The position numbers were made by a program, and so were the translations under genes. From Sapria himalayana (Eukaryota; Streptophyta; Magnoliopsida; Malpighiales; Rafflesiaceae): a stretch of 64,000 bases of DNA. Below the pieces are notes generated by a model that did no database searches, was not told where the DNA came from, and saw only the letters and a list, made by a program, of their open reading frames with translations. Positions 1-10,471 of this stretch are shown here, piece by piece (the stretch's first letter is position 1; each line of letters opens with the position of its first letter). The stretch is taken from positions 3,082,501-3,146,500 of the forward strand of contig JAREIK010000385.1 of assembly GCA_029783825.1 (NCBI GenBank). The letters are read 5' to 3'.

Positions 1-2580
1 TATGAAGCCCTCAACAAATTAATGGTGAAAAATAAATATCTGATTCCTTTAATTACAAAATGGTTTGAAATCATTTTTTAAACTTAATATAAGCCAACTT
101 AAGGATGTGAGTTAGTTTTTTAAACATAATTTGAGATCATAGTACTATCAAGTATGAATAACTGAAAATAATGAACCAAAGACACATGCGACAAGATACG
201 AGTCCTATGAATTCTTGGTGATATCATTTGGACTTAAAAATACAGTGACCACATTTTGTACACTTATAAATAAGGTACTACAGTCTTCAATTGATTGTTT
301 TGTGATGGCATATTTAGACAAAATTATTATGTATAACAAATTGTTAAAAGAAGATATTAATTATTTGAGGTAGATATTTTAAACCTTATGAGAAAATAAT
401 TGTATTTCAAACAGAAGAAATATTCTTCTACCAACAAAAAATTTTATTTATTGGTCATATTATGAATGATGAAGTAAAACAAATAGACAAAAATAAAGCA
501 CGGAATATTGACAAATGAAAGCTACCAATAAAAATGACAGAGTTAATATCATTTATAGGGTTGACCAATTACTATATGTATTTCATTCAAGAATATTCTC
601 ATATTATTATATTATTAACTAATATATTCTAAAATATAAGAATTCAAAATTGGAAATAATCTTTCCATGAAATTTTTATTTATTTAAGGCAAATTATCAC
701 ATAAATGTTTGTCGTAGTCTTACCAAATCATTCTAAATCATGAGAAGTAGTACATAAGGATGTTTTGGATTTTGTGATCAGAGAGGTACTTGCCCAAGAA
801 GACCATTTAGTTGCAATTAAAAGTCAGAAGCTAAATAAAATCGAATGACAATAAATAATTCATGAAAAAAATGACCATGATGATTTATTATTTGTGAGTA
901 TAAATATATTATCTTTTGGGATCAAGATTTATGATAAAATTGATAACGTATCGACCAATTATTTTCAAACACAAAAAGAGTTAACTCTTAAATAATCATG
1001 ATAACAAAAATTATTTGTTGAGGTTGACTTTGTATTGAAATATAAGATAGGAAGAACTAATATGATAGCATATACACTAAATAAAAAAATAAAACTTGCA
1101 ACTATTTGCCAAACACACGGATACCTAAAAGATCATATTAGAGAAGAATTGCCCAAATATTCAATAACATACTCTTCTATGTAGTATGCTATGAAAGAAA
1201 AAACTCTAATTCTAGATGAAAGATAATGTACATTTTAAAAAATAATAAAAGTTGTGTCACCACATTTACAAAAGTTACAAATGAAATTATGTAGGAGTAA
1301 CATTATTCCAAGTAGACTGGTCATTCAGATGTGTATCATACCAAAACTATGATGGAACAATAATATTATTGACCACACATAAAAAATAATTTAAAAGCTT
1401 ATATAAAAACTTATCGAGTTTATTAGCAAGATAATGTGGAACAAAAGATAACAATAGATCTTTCACAACCATTATAAATATAGAACACCCAAAAAAAATA
1501 TCTCCAAGCATTTCATTATGAGATTTCTCAAAATTGATGACTTATAAAATATTATGATGATAGTTGAATGATTATCAAAATATATTACTTTCATCCTTAC
1601 CACAAAAGAATATATATTATAATAAGTAAAATTATTTCTAAGAAATATTATAAAATATGAGGTATTCCTCGATCAACAATCAATAATTGAGATGGGTAGT
1701 TCATATGATGATTTTGGACATAATTATTCAAACTAGTAGAATCAAATCTAAATTTTTCAATGAATATTCACCCCAAACTGATGAGCAAACAAAAATGATG
1801 AATACTCTATTAGAAATATTTCTACGACTCATAAATACCTCACAAAAAGATTAATTGAAAATACTAGATGAGGAATTTCTTACAATTTGTAGCAGTGAGA
1901 AAAATAAGACAAAGTCTATTTAAAAGTATGACTGAGCGATAACTATATACCTCAAATACCATTGTGGCGGAATATGCAAAAGCATGACCAAATCCAAAAA
2001 CTAATTATTTTACCAAGGAATGATAAAAACAAATTGACTTGACTCTAATTGAAATGTATAAAACAACTTAAGTGATTGAAAAGATAATTTGATAGCAAAC
2101 AAATATATATACAATATCAAGTAGGAGAGTTGATATTAATATAACTGCATTTAATATTATAGCACAAAAGATTACACAAGGGACTAGTGCAAAGATATAA
2201 GAGAGTTTATCATATTCTCAAAAGATTATGATTTTTCATATGAACTTGATTTGCCTTAAACTTAGCACATCCAGTATTTTACGTGAGCATGTTGAAATAA
2301 TTTCATGAAGATAAAAATTATTCAACACGAAATGAATCACACCGAGCACCAATAAGAATAAAAGTTTCCTATGAAAAGATTATATAAATAATTTTCATAA
2401 AACAAGTCTTGAGACAAAAATTACATGTCAAAACAATAATACTTTGTGAAATGAAAGTGATGATCCCATAGGGATCTAGTTGAGAACCCATAAATGTCTT
2501 ATGAAAATTCTAGGATGAGAGCAAGTTTTCACAATGATGCTTCAACAAGAACATCGACAAGATTTATAGGGGTGAATGTC
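1..2580 (+). pseudogene. Ty3/gypsy pol relic (RT, RNase H, integrase)
   Basis: Decayed polyprotein of a Ty3/gypsy retrotransposon, entering from the left edge. With frame changes, the plus strand gives a reverse transcriptase block at about 200-340: RYESYEFLVISFGL, then FCTLINKVLQ, then a degenerate active site AYLDKII where the family has YLDD. RNase H-like text follows to about 1200. Integrase text follows from about 1320, including GIPRSTINN and, at 1765-1794, a one-base-shifted form of the conserved HPQTDGQT motif. Stops and shifts occur throughout, so no protein is possible. Assignment to Ty3/gypsy rests on RT-RNaseH-integrase order and motifs; the lineage within Ty3 was not resolved. 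Confidence 0.75.
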
Positions 2581-2905
2581 ACGACAAAATAAAATTCCAG
2601 TAAGAATTAAAGAAGTTCTTACTGGAATTAAAGAAGTTACATATGAATTCTACAAGGCTCTAGAGGCTTCAAGATCTCTTCTCATTTTGTAATATTCTAA
2701 GAAATTCTAATATAATATGATAGTGACATGTAACATAACCTAAATCATTAATAAAAGAGAGCTCTAACTATATCAATGAGTCCTTTCATTATTGTACTCA
2801 ATCAAATTTCATCTATAATTTATTTTCACTCTCTTACTAAGTTTGTGTATGGTATCTTATCGGCATAAATCTTGATGGACAAGAGTAGGTTGGCTTTGAC
2901 AATTT
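2581..2905 (+). repeat. Probable 3' LTR remnant of the left gypsy element
   Basis: Non-coding AT-rich DNA directly after the end of the gypsy pol relic, where a 3' LTR is expected. No second LTR copy is present in the window to prove it. The call rests on position only. Confidence 0.3.
2594..2628. repeat. Perfect 13-bp inverted repeat (hairpin)
   Basis: Arms ATTCCAGTAAGAA (2594-2606) and TTCTTACTGGAAT (2616-2628) are exact reverse complements around a 9-base loop. The loop and right arm start belong to a direct repeat of AATTAAAGAAGTT (2605-2617 and 2626-2638). It lies just after the gypsy pol relic and could be a terminator-like or LTR-internal structure. Confidence 0.8.
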
Positions 2906-3139
2906 TATGTGTGCTAAAGCTCTTTTTTAATTTATTTTTTTTCATCTGCTTTATGAATCAATATTATTGTGAAATTATTTTTTCTTCTGATATTTTTATG
3001 CATGATTATTTGACTAAATAGATATTTATTTAAGATAGAACAAGACTGAACTGATTGGATATATCCTTCTTAGCTCATAGGAGTATTAGGTGTTTGTCTA
3101 CAATTAATTATATAATTATTCATTTTAACTAGAACATAT

Positions 3140-3610
3140 TTCAATAGAGTAGATAAAGATGCCTAAGTGGAGCATCAGAGCAGCATTACTTATTGATTGT
3201 AAGGCATATCAATTAGAAAAATATACTAAAATTTTCTATCAAATATGTTAGGGAGGTGCAATGAAAGACTTATTCCATATGATCCACTCAAATAATTAAG
3301 GATCCAATAGAACAATCACGTATAATAGTTTGAGATATATTTTCACTTTTATTGATAATTATATATGATTTACATAACTATTAATATTTAAGGAAAAATC
3401 TTAAAATTATTTCTATTTTTGAGAAATATTATCACAGCCAAGAATCTTATATGTTTTGTCAATAATTATAACATTGAAAGAACAAATAATAAATTCAATA
3501 ATTAATGAATGATTGCATGTAACATTATTGTTTGCTCCTAAGCCAAATACGTATAAGTTAAAGAGATAAGATGATTGATAAGGATCATAGTACTTAAAGA
3601 ATGACAATCA
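3140..3610 (+). pseudogene. Ty1/copia integrase relic
   Basis: Translation across stops gives GGAMKDLFHMIHSNN, then SLRYIFTFIDNYI and LLIFKEKS. This matches the start of the copia integrase core (lvHsDlcGP..., ryFvTFIDDySR, ...KeKSE), including one catalytic Asp in FIDN. Stops interrupt it at several points. Only a short part of the domain is recognisable; no flanking LTR was identified. Confidence 0.65.
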
Positions 3611-4033
3611 TCTAGTGATGCCTTACTAGAGAGCAACTATGTATAGTTCTCTGTAGTAATAGCCATTATTGAGTAACTCTGTAAAGGCCTCTATATAGAA
3701 TCAATATTCAACTTATAGTGTGTATAGTGTATAGATGATCTCCTACCTCTATCTCTGTCTCGATTAGTATCACCCATATCTCCTGCAAATTGATAAAAGT
3801 TGCACCAAACCAACATCAATTGAGAATTTGGAAGCACACAGTCAGAGAGAAAACTGTAGCACCATCGAATGTGCCATGTAGAACTTGAACATGAACAATA
3901 ATATGGAATCAAACTTTGAAATTATTTCTGCTACATGTTGGACCAAACTGCCTGTTAGAAAGAGCAATATTCCACAGAGTGGAAGTGTGATGATCACTAC
4001 AAGTAACTCTAGAAGAAAGAAATCGCCCAATAA

Positions 4034-4282
4034 GAACAACAATCAACTGGGACGACTCAAGATGGAACAAGCACACAACGATATCAAGTTACAGTAGCGG
4101 CCTATGCCAGCAGAAGAGCCAAAAAGGGGAACCCAACAAGGATCTGGCATCAAACAACTGTTGATTTGGTCATGGCAGTACTTGTTCTGAGCATGGTCGC
4201 ATTTGGCATGCAGGTGCTGACTCTGGCGAGAGAGCCAGCTTGGATTCGGGTGAGGGACCCTGCTTTGGCCAAGAAACCCTAA
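4034..4282 (+). other. Unassigned 82-codon open frame, possible gene-exon fragment
   Basis: An open frame without ATG starts directly after a stop at 4031-4033 and ends at TAA 4280-4282. The base composition is richer in GC than its surroundings. The peptide has a basic patch (AYASRRAKKGNPTRIW) and then a hydrophobic stretch (DLVMAVLVLSMVAFGMQVL) of membrane-segment length, ending LAREPAWIRVRDPALAKKP. It reads like the C-terminal exon of a membrane protein, but I do not recognise the family. Upstream DNA (3690-4030) has open reading on both strands and no clear partner exon. It could be a captured gene fragment or chance. Confidence 0.3.
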
Positions 4283-4373
4283 TCTTAGTAAACCCTAGCT
4301 CTGATATCCTAATAAAACACAATTCAAAAAACTCAAAAAAAAAAAAAAACCATCCATAAGAAAGCTCACAAAT

Positions 4374-4408
<35 letters not shown>

Positions 4409-4941
4409 CACACTAAAAATATATGTGTCCCCTAACCATCTAGATAAGAATGAGAAATGATTGGGACATCACATAGTATGGGTATTCCTATCATAAACAT
4501 AAAAATAAAAATAAAAATGACCATATGCCACAATAAAAACAAACTCATACATGAATAGTTAAAATATTACTTGCCTTTTATAGGTGGTGATAGCAACTCC
4601 TTTGATATGTATCGCACCGGTCATACCTAAATTCCATTCAATTTGATGAGAAAATATATAAAGGAAATCCCAATTGCATAATACATGCTGAAGCACAACA
4701 TTAAACTTGATGTCCGAGCACGCACAGGTGGTACTCACTCAACACGATGTCTTCAATTCATAATAAAAACAACAATTGCTAGCGCGTTTACAATTAACAT
4801 ACATCATCTAGGACTTGATGGTTAAAAGAATCTAGAGACCAATCCTAACAATTCGAACTACCCGGACAATCCCATGCAAAAACTATATGCAAGAAAACTA
4901 AGCACGAGTGTGGCGTAATACTAAAACACAATAGTAGCTAT
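4283..4941. other. Non-coding stretch with a (CA)n(TA)n microsatellite
   Basis: A dinucleotide run of CA then TA lies at about 4373-4410. The rest shows no coding frame or recognisable element. Confidence 0.7.
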
Positions 4942-5654
4942 CTATGTTGCACGGATATGCCTAGGAACTGCCGTGTCGCCGTGTTCGGCCCGTGTCGCCG
5001 TGTCCACGTGTTGGACACGGGTCGGATACGCGTCGGAAACATATCCGACGCGTTGTTCAGAAATAGTCGTCGTTAACAACAGACACGTCGTTTACCTACA
5101 GACGCGTCGTTTACCAACTGACGCGTTTTTACGATTCTAACGCGTCGGAAATACACTATTAACTATTACTCCTACATCTCCAATAAATTGAGGAGCACAC
5201 CGCCGACAGTGAGTTGCCGACAAGCCGATTGCGAGAAATAGTTGTCAATTGTCATTGCGTCAAACGGGGAGGGGAGAAGCACACCGCCGAGGCACCAACA
5301 ATACCTAAGGTAACCTAATTCTATAAAGGTAAAGGGGGGTTTTGGAATATGTATCGGGAGGGGGGAGAGTTCGAAAATCAAAACTGTAAAGGAAGGGTGG
5401 TGGGGAGGGGATGTTAGAGGGTTTAAATTTTTTTTACATTATTTTAAAATACAGAATTTTAAATTATTTTAAAATACAGAATTTTAAATTATTTTAAAAT
5501 ACCTAATATTTATAATTAATAATTTTTATTTTTAATTTTTTTTTATCATGACGTATATTAGTCGTATCCGTATCCTAGTTTTTTAGAATTTATCGTGTTC
5601 CCGTATCCTGCCGTGTTGTATCTCCGTGTCCGTATCCGTGTCCGTGCAACATAG
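4942..5654. mobile_element. 713-bp non-autonomous TIR element (hAT-like, 8-bp TSD), copy 1
   Basis: The ends CTATGTTGCACGGA (4942-4955) and TCCGTGCAACATAG (5641-5654) are perfect 14-bp inverted repeats. Flanks are GTAGCTAT (4934-4941) and GTAGCCAT (5655-5662), a 7/8 match of 8 bp, which is the target-duplication length of hAT elements. Subterminal DNA on both sides repeats CCGTGTC / CCGTATCC motifs many times. There is no transposase. A relative lies at 6907-7533. A Mutator relative is less likely because the duplication does not extend to 9 bp. Confidence 0.8.
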
Positions 5655-5657
5655 GTA

Positions 5658-5850
5658 GCCATGAATCATAATGTAAATATACATAAAAAATAACTATCGA
5701 TGTTGAATTTAATTTTTTTTTAATTATTTTATTCATTATTTGAGAGCACCAAACTTATGGGCTACCCCAAACCATCCACTATTGTGTTCTACAACACAAT
5801 TATGGCCATGAATCATAATGTAAATATACATGAAAAAAAACTATTGATGA
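5658..5850. repeat. Direct repeat pair, about 40 bp, 147 bp apart
   Basis: The text GCCATGAATCATAATGTAAA and the bases following it occur at 5658-5698 and again at 5805-5845. The first copy begins inside the right target duplication of the preceding TIR element, so the repeat predates or surrounds that insertion. Confidence 0.7.
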
Positions 5851-5919
5851 ATCATATATGGTATATCTTTTATTCAAAAATAGATTTTCATTTTTCAAGG
5901 GATTTCATTTTTCTATTTG

Positions 5920-7700
5920 TTTAACTCCTCACCCTTCTGTTGATGGAAAGCATATTCAAAAAAATTATTTGTTTTGAGACGACCAACTATACAATCCAAT
6001 GAGTCCACTAGGAAATCAAATAATTCATGAATTATGTGGAGGATTGAGTTGACACTTGGGTCATGACAAAACAATAGTCCTTACTGATAAGAGTTAATAT
6101 TGGCCACACAAAAAATGAGATATTGATAGTCATGTTAAAAGATATCTCATTTGTCAAGTTGCCAAAAGTCAATCTCACGATATAGGTATGTACACGGCTT
6201 CACCTATTTCAGCAACACCTTGGGCGGATGTTTTCATTGACTTTGCTTTGTGCCTTTCACGAACTCAATATGGATTTCATTTTGTATTTGTAGTTATTGA
6301 TAGATATTTCAAAAATAGCTCACTTTATTACTTGCAAAAAGACCTCTGATGTAGTAGTGCACGTAAAAATTATGTTTTTAAATGAGATTATTCATTTACA
6401 TGGGGCTCTCAGATCCATCATTGCAGACAGAGACATCAAATTATTGAGTCATTTTTAGCAGACTCTATAGAGAAGGTTTAACATATCAGTGAATTTCAGT
6501 AGTATGAGTCATCCTCAATTTAATGGTCAATTTGTAGAGAGAAACCAAAACAATGGAATCTTACTCATGCATTGGTTGAATTTGTCTATAATAGGTCTAT
6601 AAGGGGAGGACCTCATTATAAATTGTTTATGGTTGTCCTCCACAACATGCTTTAGAGGAGGTTCATCTGTCAAAACTTTCTAAGAAGTATTACAACAAAA
6701 AATATGCTATTCAAGATGAGGTGTAAAAAATTTTGAAAAAAAAACTAATGCCAAATACAAAGTCAATAAAGATCTTTTCAAATTTTGCGCAATTGCCAAT
6801 ATCCAGTGAGGAGATACAAAGTTATGTGAAAAAAAATATGATCTTTTCAAATTTTGTTGAAAATTAATAATAACACTTATGTCGTGTACCTTCCTACAGA
6901 TAGAACCAAGGAAGCACAGATACACTCATTTACTACCGTATCCTTTTGTCGGATCGAACACATGGACACAATGGTACGGTACGGACACGCCATGGATACA
7001 TGTCTGATACACCATGTTGCGTATCGTTGACCAATCCATGTCCGATGCGTAATAAAACCTACGAACGTGTCGAGTGGCCAACGACGCTGAGTGGCCGACG
7101 ACATCGAGGTGACGGTAGGGGTTGTCTTTAGGATTTTTAAGTAGTAACAGGGGAAGATTCGAAACAGTAACATGGGGGGAATGGGGGATTTCTAAAAAGT
7201 AACATGGGAGGGGAGGGGGTGTCCAAGCAGTAAATGGGGGGGTGTCAAAGATAATATTAATTAAAAATTATATTTAATACACAATATATAATAAATAAAA
7301 AATTACATGAAATTACAAAACTTGAGCAATGGGGTATGAGGTTTAAATACATGATTTTAATTTTTAAATATGCAATATGTAAGTATAATTACTTTTTAAA
7401 CATAATATTTGTATTTATTTTTTTATCATGCTGTATCCTAGTCATATCCGTATCCAATTTTAAAAAATTTGTCATGTTTCCATATCCTACCGTATCGTAT
7501 CCTCGTGTCCGTATCTGTGTCCGTGCTTCTTAGGATATAACCATCTCTCATACTTTCAATGTTGCAGATTTGTTTGATTATCAACCTCTTGATGTGATAT
7601 CTTCTTAATTAATAAACTCGAGATCAAATTCTTTTCAAGGAGTGAAGACTAATGTAGAGCATTTTAAAGAAGACTTTCATTATTTGCTTTGAGTTGTTGA
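5920..7700 (+). pseudogene. Ty3/gypsy integrase and C-terminal pol relic, interrupted by a TIR element
   Basis: Plus-strand translation with shifts gives GHDKTI, YLICQVAKSQS, PWADVFIDFALCLSRTQYGF and FVFVVIDRYFK at about 6060-6310. These are the zinc-binding and core regions of a Ty3/gypsy integrase. Later text (LTHALVEFVYNRS) is the usual region before the polyprotein end. The frame then reads YVVYLPTD to 6900 and resumes after 7533 as ITISHTFNVADLFDYQPLD, the typical C-terminal end of gypsy pol. The element at 6907-7533 therefore inserted into this coding sequence. Many stops and shifts make it dead. Confidence 0.85.
6907..7533. mobile_element. 627-bp non-autonomous TIR element (hAT-like, 8-bp TSD), copy 2
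   Basis: The left end CAAGGAAGCACAGATACAC and the reverse complement of the right end CTAAGAAGCACGGACACAG align as imperfect inverted repeats. Flanking 8-mers are GATAGAAC (6899-6906) and GATATAAC (7534-7541), 7/8 identical. Subterminal CCGTATCC / GTGTCCG repeats match those of the 4942-5654 element, and both hold an AT-rich right half. It splits a gypsy reading frame, which confirms the borders independently. Confidence 0.85.
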
Positions 7701-8270
7701 ATAAGAAATATGTTTTATTTTTATTTTTTTCTTCATTCCTAAATTCATGCGTCAATTTAGGCTTTATAGCCTACATAAAGATCATTCTCTTTTCATTGTA
7801 AGCCACTTTCATTCAAGATAGACTTTTATTTCTGAGATCATATTCTAGTGGGCAGCTTTTGTAGGTTTTTGTTTATGTATATAGATTAAGTTTTCTTCTT
7901 TGATATTTGCATGTAACATTGTATTTCAATTTGTTTTTGATAATTGATAGTTTTTCTTATGAATTTTAACATTAAAAATACAAGTAATATCTACTATGAT
8001 GACTATCCCTTTAGTTATTCAAGAATGCTTATGTATCTAAAAAAATCAAATAACATACTTGAATAAATAATATTAGTCTCAACTCTCAAGATAGTGGTAA
8101 AGATGACTAAAAGTTTTTTGTCTGAAACTATGTTTAAAAGTGCTCCATTGATTGAAAAAATATATCTAACTAATTATCTCATATAATAATATCATTTATA
8201 TAAATTAGTAATAATATAAATATATTATCTAAATCAAGTATATATAAAATAAAAAAAATCAAAAATTCAC
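7700..8270. other. Non-coding AT-rich stretch, possible gypsy LTR
   Basis: This follows the end of the gypsy pol relic and may contain its 3' LTR, but there is no second copy to confirm. No gene-like frame was seen. Confidence 0.4.
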
Positions 8271-8461
8271 CTACCAAGAACATGGTAGTCCGATTAGCAA
8301 GTTGTTAAATTTGCACCTCCTTAGAGGTTGAAAGTTTGATCCCCATGAAATACCGATACCATCAACCATTGGGACAGAAATTCATGCCTCCTAAGGAATG
8401 AGTAGATTATCACATACCCAAATTGGGTCAATGGATATGACTCAGTTAAAAAAAAAAACAA
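8271..8461 (+). mobile_element. SINE-like element with tRNA-like head and A-tail
   Basis: The head contains a degraded internal-promoter-like text (TGGTAGTCCGATTAGC near 8285, and GTTTGATCCCC near 8334 resembling a Pol III B box). The body runs to an A-run at 8448-8458. A loose duplication, CAAAAATTCACCT before and CAAAATTTATCT after, could be the target duplication. This matches a tRNA-derived plant SINE in size and plan, but CpG loss in both boxes makes it uncertain. Confidence 0.45.
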
Positions 8462-8529
8462 AATTTATCTATAAAGCTTCAAAGATAAAATAACAGATAT
8501 AATCTATAAATCAAGTTGAATGAGATTAT

Positions 8530-8800
8530 GCAGACCTCGACAAAGCCTTTTGCATTCACATAACTTTTTCACTTGTGAATTATAACACCTGGTGGTTGCT
8601 CCGTGTGGACCTTCTCCTCAAGGTCCTTGTAAAAAGTGTTTTTCTTCAATCTAACTGACATACAACTAACCTATGTAACATCACGAGAGAGAGCATGTCA
8701 CAATAGTCAATATCATAAGTTTGAATAAAATCTATCACAACCAATCTACCTTACGATCATGCACAATCTTCATAGTGAACATAATGATGTGAATTTGGGA
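8530..8800 (-). pseudogene. Ty1/copia reverse transcriptase fragment
   Basis: Minus-strand translation across shifts gives DFIQTYDIDYCDM, then QLD and DLEEKVHTEQPPGVI. This is the copia RT segment normally reading GFTQTYGIDYxETFSP ... QLDVKNAFLxGDLEEEVYMxQPPGF. It lies outside the copia LTR at 9.4 kb and so belongs to another copia copy. Stops and frameshifts are present. Confidence 0.75.
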
Positions 8801-8949
8801 TTCTAGATTTTTTCTTAAATGAATCTAGTTAATTAAGAAATTCAAAATATACAAATTAGAAATTAGTATCATATCCATAAATAACTTATGTTGGCCAATT
8901 GTAGTGATCCTTCCATTAACAAGAGGCAATGCTTAGAGGGATTTGACTG

Positions 8950-9590
8950 TAAGAACCAATTTTCTAAATTCCTCATTTAACTTTGGAAATCAGAAATGTG
9001 ATCAAGCTTAAAAATTTTTAATGAATTCGGTTCCAAAGTTTAGAGTAGCGAATTTCCCAGGATGGGAAGGTAAAATGAAAATTTTTTTTTTGCAGAAAAA
9101 AGGGAGAAGCTATCTAAATTTTAAGTCCATATTAAAATTTTAAAAATATGAAAATTTTGAGTTTTATTTTATGCAATAGTTAAAAAATGTCAGAATTATG
9201 AATTAAAACAATCAGCTAGAAATTATTTGAAATTTAATTTGGAAATTCAATTCCCACTTATGACTCATGTAAAAAATTCAAGATGATGATTAAAGATTTC
9301 AGGAAATGAGAAAAGAATTCTCAAAGATGAAGCATTTATATTTATTTTTAACAATTCATCATTACATTTATATTTACAAATATTTATATATTAAAACAAA
9401 AAATTCTTTAAATTTAAGACATAATTCATGTTATTATATTCATGTTACAATTTTATTTATGTCGCAACACTAGAGAATATGATCATAACTTAAATCCGTA
9501 AGATATCCAATAACAACACAAAATAGATTGACTTCATTTAAGTTGCAACTTCATAATTAAGGTAACGATACCAAATATAAAGGCTCCAAG
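8950..9590 (-). repeat. Left (3') LTR region of the copia element, part 1
   Basis: The stretch around 9455-9545 (CAACACTAGAGAA, ATAACTTAA, AACAACACAAAATAGATT, ACTTCATTTAAGTT) recurs in diverged form at about 21964-22058. The pair brackets copia coding on the minus strand, so these are its two LTRs. The left LTR is split at 9590 by the hAT element and resumes at 14265. The outer edge is not determined. Confidence 0.6.
9583..9590. repeat. Target-site duplication GCTCCAAG of the hAT element
   Basis: GCTCCAAG at 9583-9590 is repeated exactly at 14265-14272, immediately outside the perfect terminal inverted repeats. Eight bases is the hAT signature length. An exact match suggests a relatively recent insertion. 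Confidence 0.95.
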
Positions 9591-9599
9591 TAGAGGTGT

Positions 9600-9900
9600 C
9601 AAACGGGCCGGGCCGGCCCGGCCCGGCACGAGGCACGGCACGGTTCGGCCGTGCCTGGGCCGGCCCGGCACGTTAAAAAACCGTGCCCGGGCCCGTGCCG
9701 TGCCCGGTCAAAGCAAGGCACGAGCCGTGCCGTGCCTGGCCCGGCACGCCGGCACGGGTCCATCCCGTGCCGGTCCCGCAGGCACGCGTGGCACGCCGCC
9801 AGTGCCACGCGTGCCGTGGCGTGACCGCGTGACCCCTGACTCGTGAGTCGCGACTCACGGTCACGGGTCACGACTCACTGAGTCGTGACTCGTGCTCGAA
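9600..9900. repeat. 5' subterminal GC-rich repeat array of hAT copy A
   Basis: Dense copies of GGCACGG / CCGTGCC / GGCCGGCCCGG in both orientations fill this stretch, in strong contrast to the AT-rich surroundings. In hAT elements subterminal short repeats are the usual transposase-binding sites, so these probably are. The 3' counterpart is at 14050-14250. The later part (about 9830-9895) repeats GAGTCGTGACTCG-type short palindromes. Confidence 0.8.
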
Positions 9901-9926
9901 CCACCAACACTAGGGCCCCCCCGGAA

Positions 9927-9972
9927 AAAAGACCGCGGGTCGGGTCCAAACAGACCCGACCCGCGGTCTTTT
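9927..9972. repeat. Perfect 20-bp GC-rich hairpin in hAT 5' region
   Basis: AAAAGACCGCGGGTCGGGTC (9927-9946) is the exact reverse complement of 9953-9972, with a 6-base loop CAAACA. A diverged version of the same stem occurs in the dead copy at 55645-55676. It lies between the subterminal array and the TATA-like site. Confidence 0.95.
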
Positions 9973-10042
9973 CCGCCGAAAACCGAGAAAAAAGAAAAAT
10001 ATAACGGGAAAAAAAAAAAATTTCAAACGTAGATCGATTTTC

Positions 10043-10104
10043 AGCCGTTGGATTCGACGCCAACGGCTAGGGGGCAGAATCCGACGGTCCTCGTGATTCT
10101 GCCC
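10043..10104. repeat. Two further adjacent hairpins in hAT 5' region
   Basis: AGCCGTTGG (10043-10051) pairs with CCAACGGCT (10060-10068). Then GGGCAGAATC (10072-10081) pairs with GATTCTGCCC (10095-10104). The second stem is present and longer in the relative at 39164-39202 (13 bp, perfect). Confidence 0.9.
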
Positions 10105-10177
10105 ATTAAATTTAATAAAAAAATTCAAAAAAATAATAAAAAAATAATTTTTTTTTAAACAAAAACTTTTTTTAGGC

Positions 10178-10185
10178 TATATAAT
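10178..10185 (+). promoter_or_regulatory. TATA-like box of the hAT transposase
   Basis: TATATAAT lies 287 bases before the chosen start codon, followed by a pyrimidine-rich leader with TCTCTC runs. Position and sequence fit a plant core promoter. No experimental support is visible. Confidence 0.5.
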
Positions 10186-10471
10186 CTACTCCCCTCCCTA
10201 TAGAATTTATGTTTTTCAAAAACATTAATCCTCTCAATTTTTTCTCTCTCTCACATAAACCGTGCTTTTCTCGCTCGGCCCTCGTTTTATTGATTTCGGC
10301 TTGAATTTTCGTGAAACTCAACTTGAGTTTTGAACTTCAAAGCTTCCTGCGGGCTTCGGTGCATCTTTCACGTGAGAGACCTCTTTACTTTTACCGGGTA
10401 ATATAATTTACTTTTTGTTTTATTTTCTCTCTCTAAATCTTCTCTCTCTAGAAAAACGTACGAAAAAAAGA

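Noticed and set aside
9599..9871. Minus-strand reading frames rich in R, G, A and H
   Set aside because: They fall in the GC-rich subterminal array of the hAT element; lack of stops is due to GC content. No protein similarity.
10415..10471. Upstream ATG as start of the hAT transposase
   Set aside because: The extra 19 codons are hydrophobic and lie in a TCTCTC leader. The relative at 39607 begins at the position equivalent to 10472.
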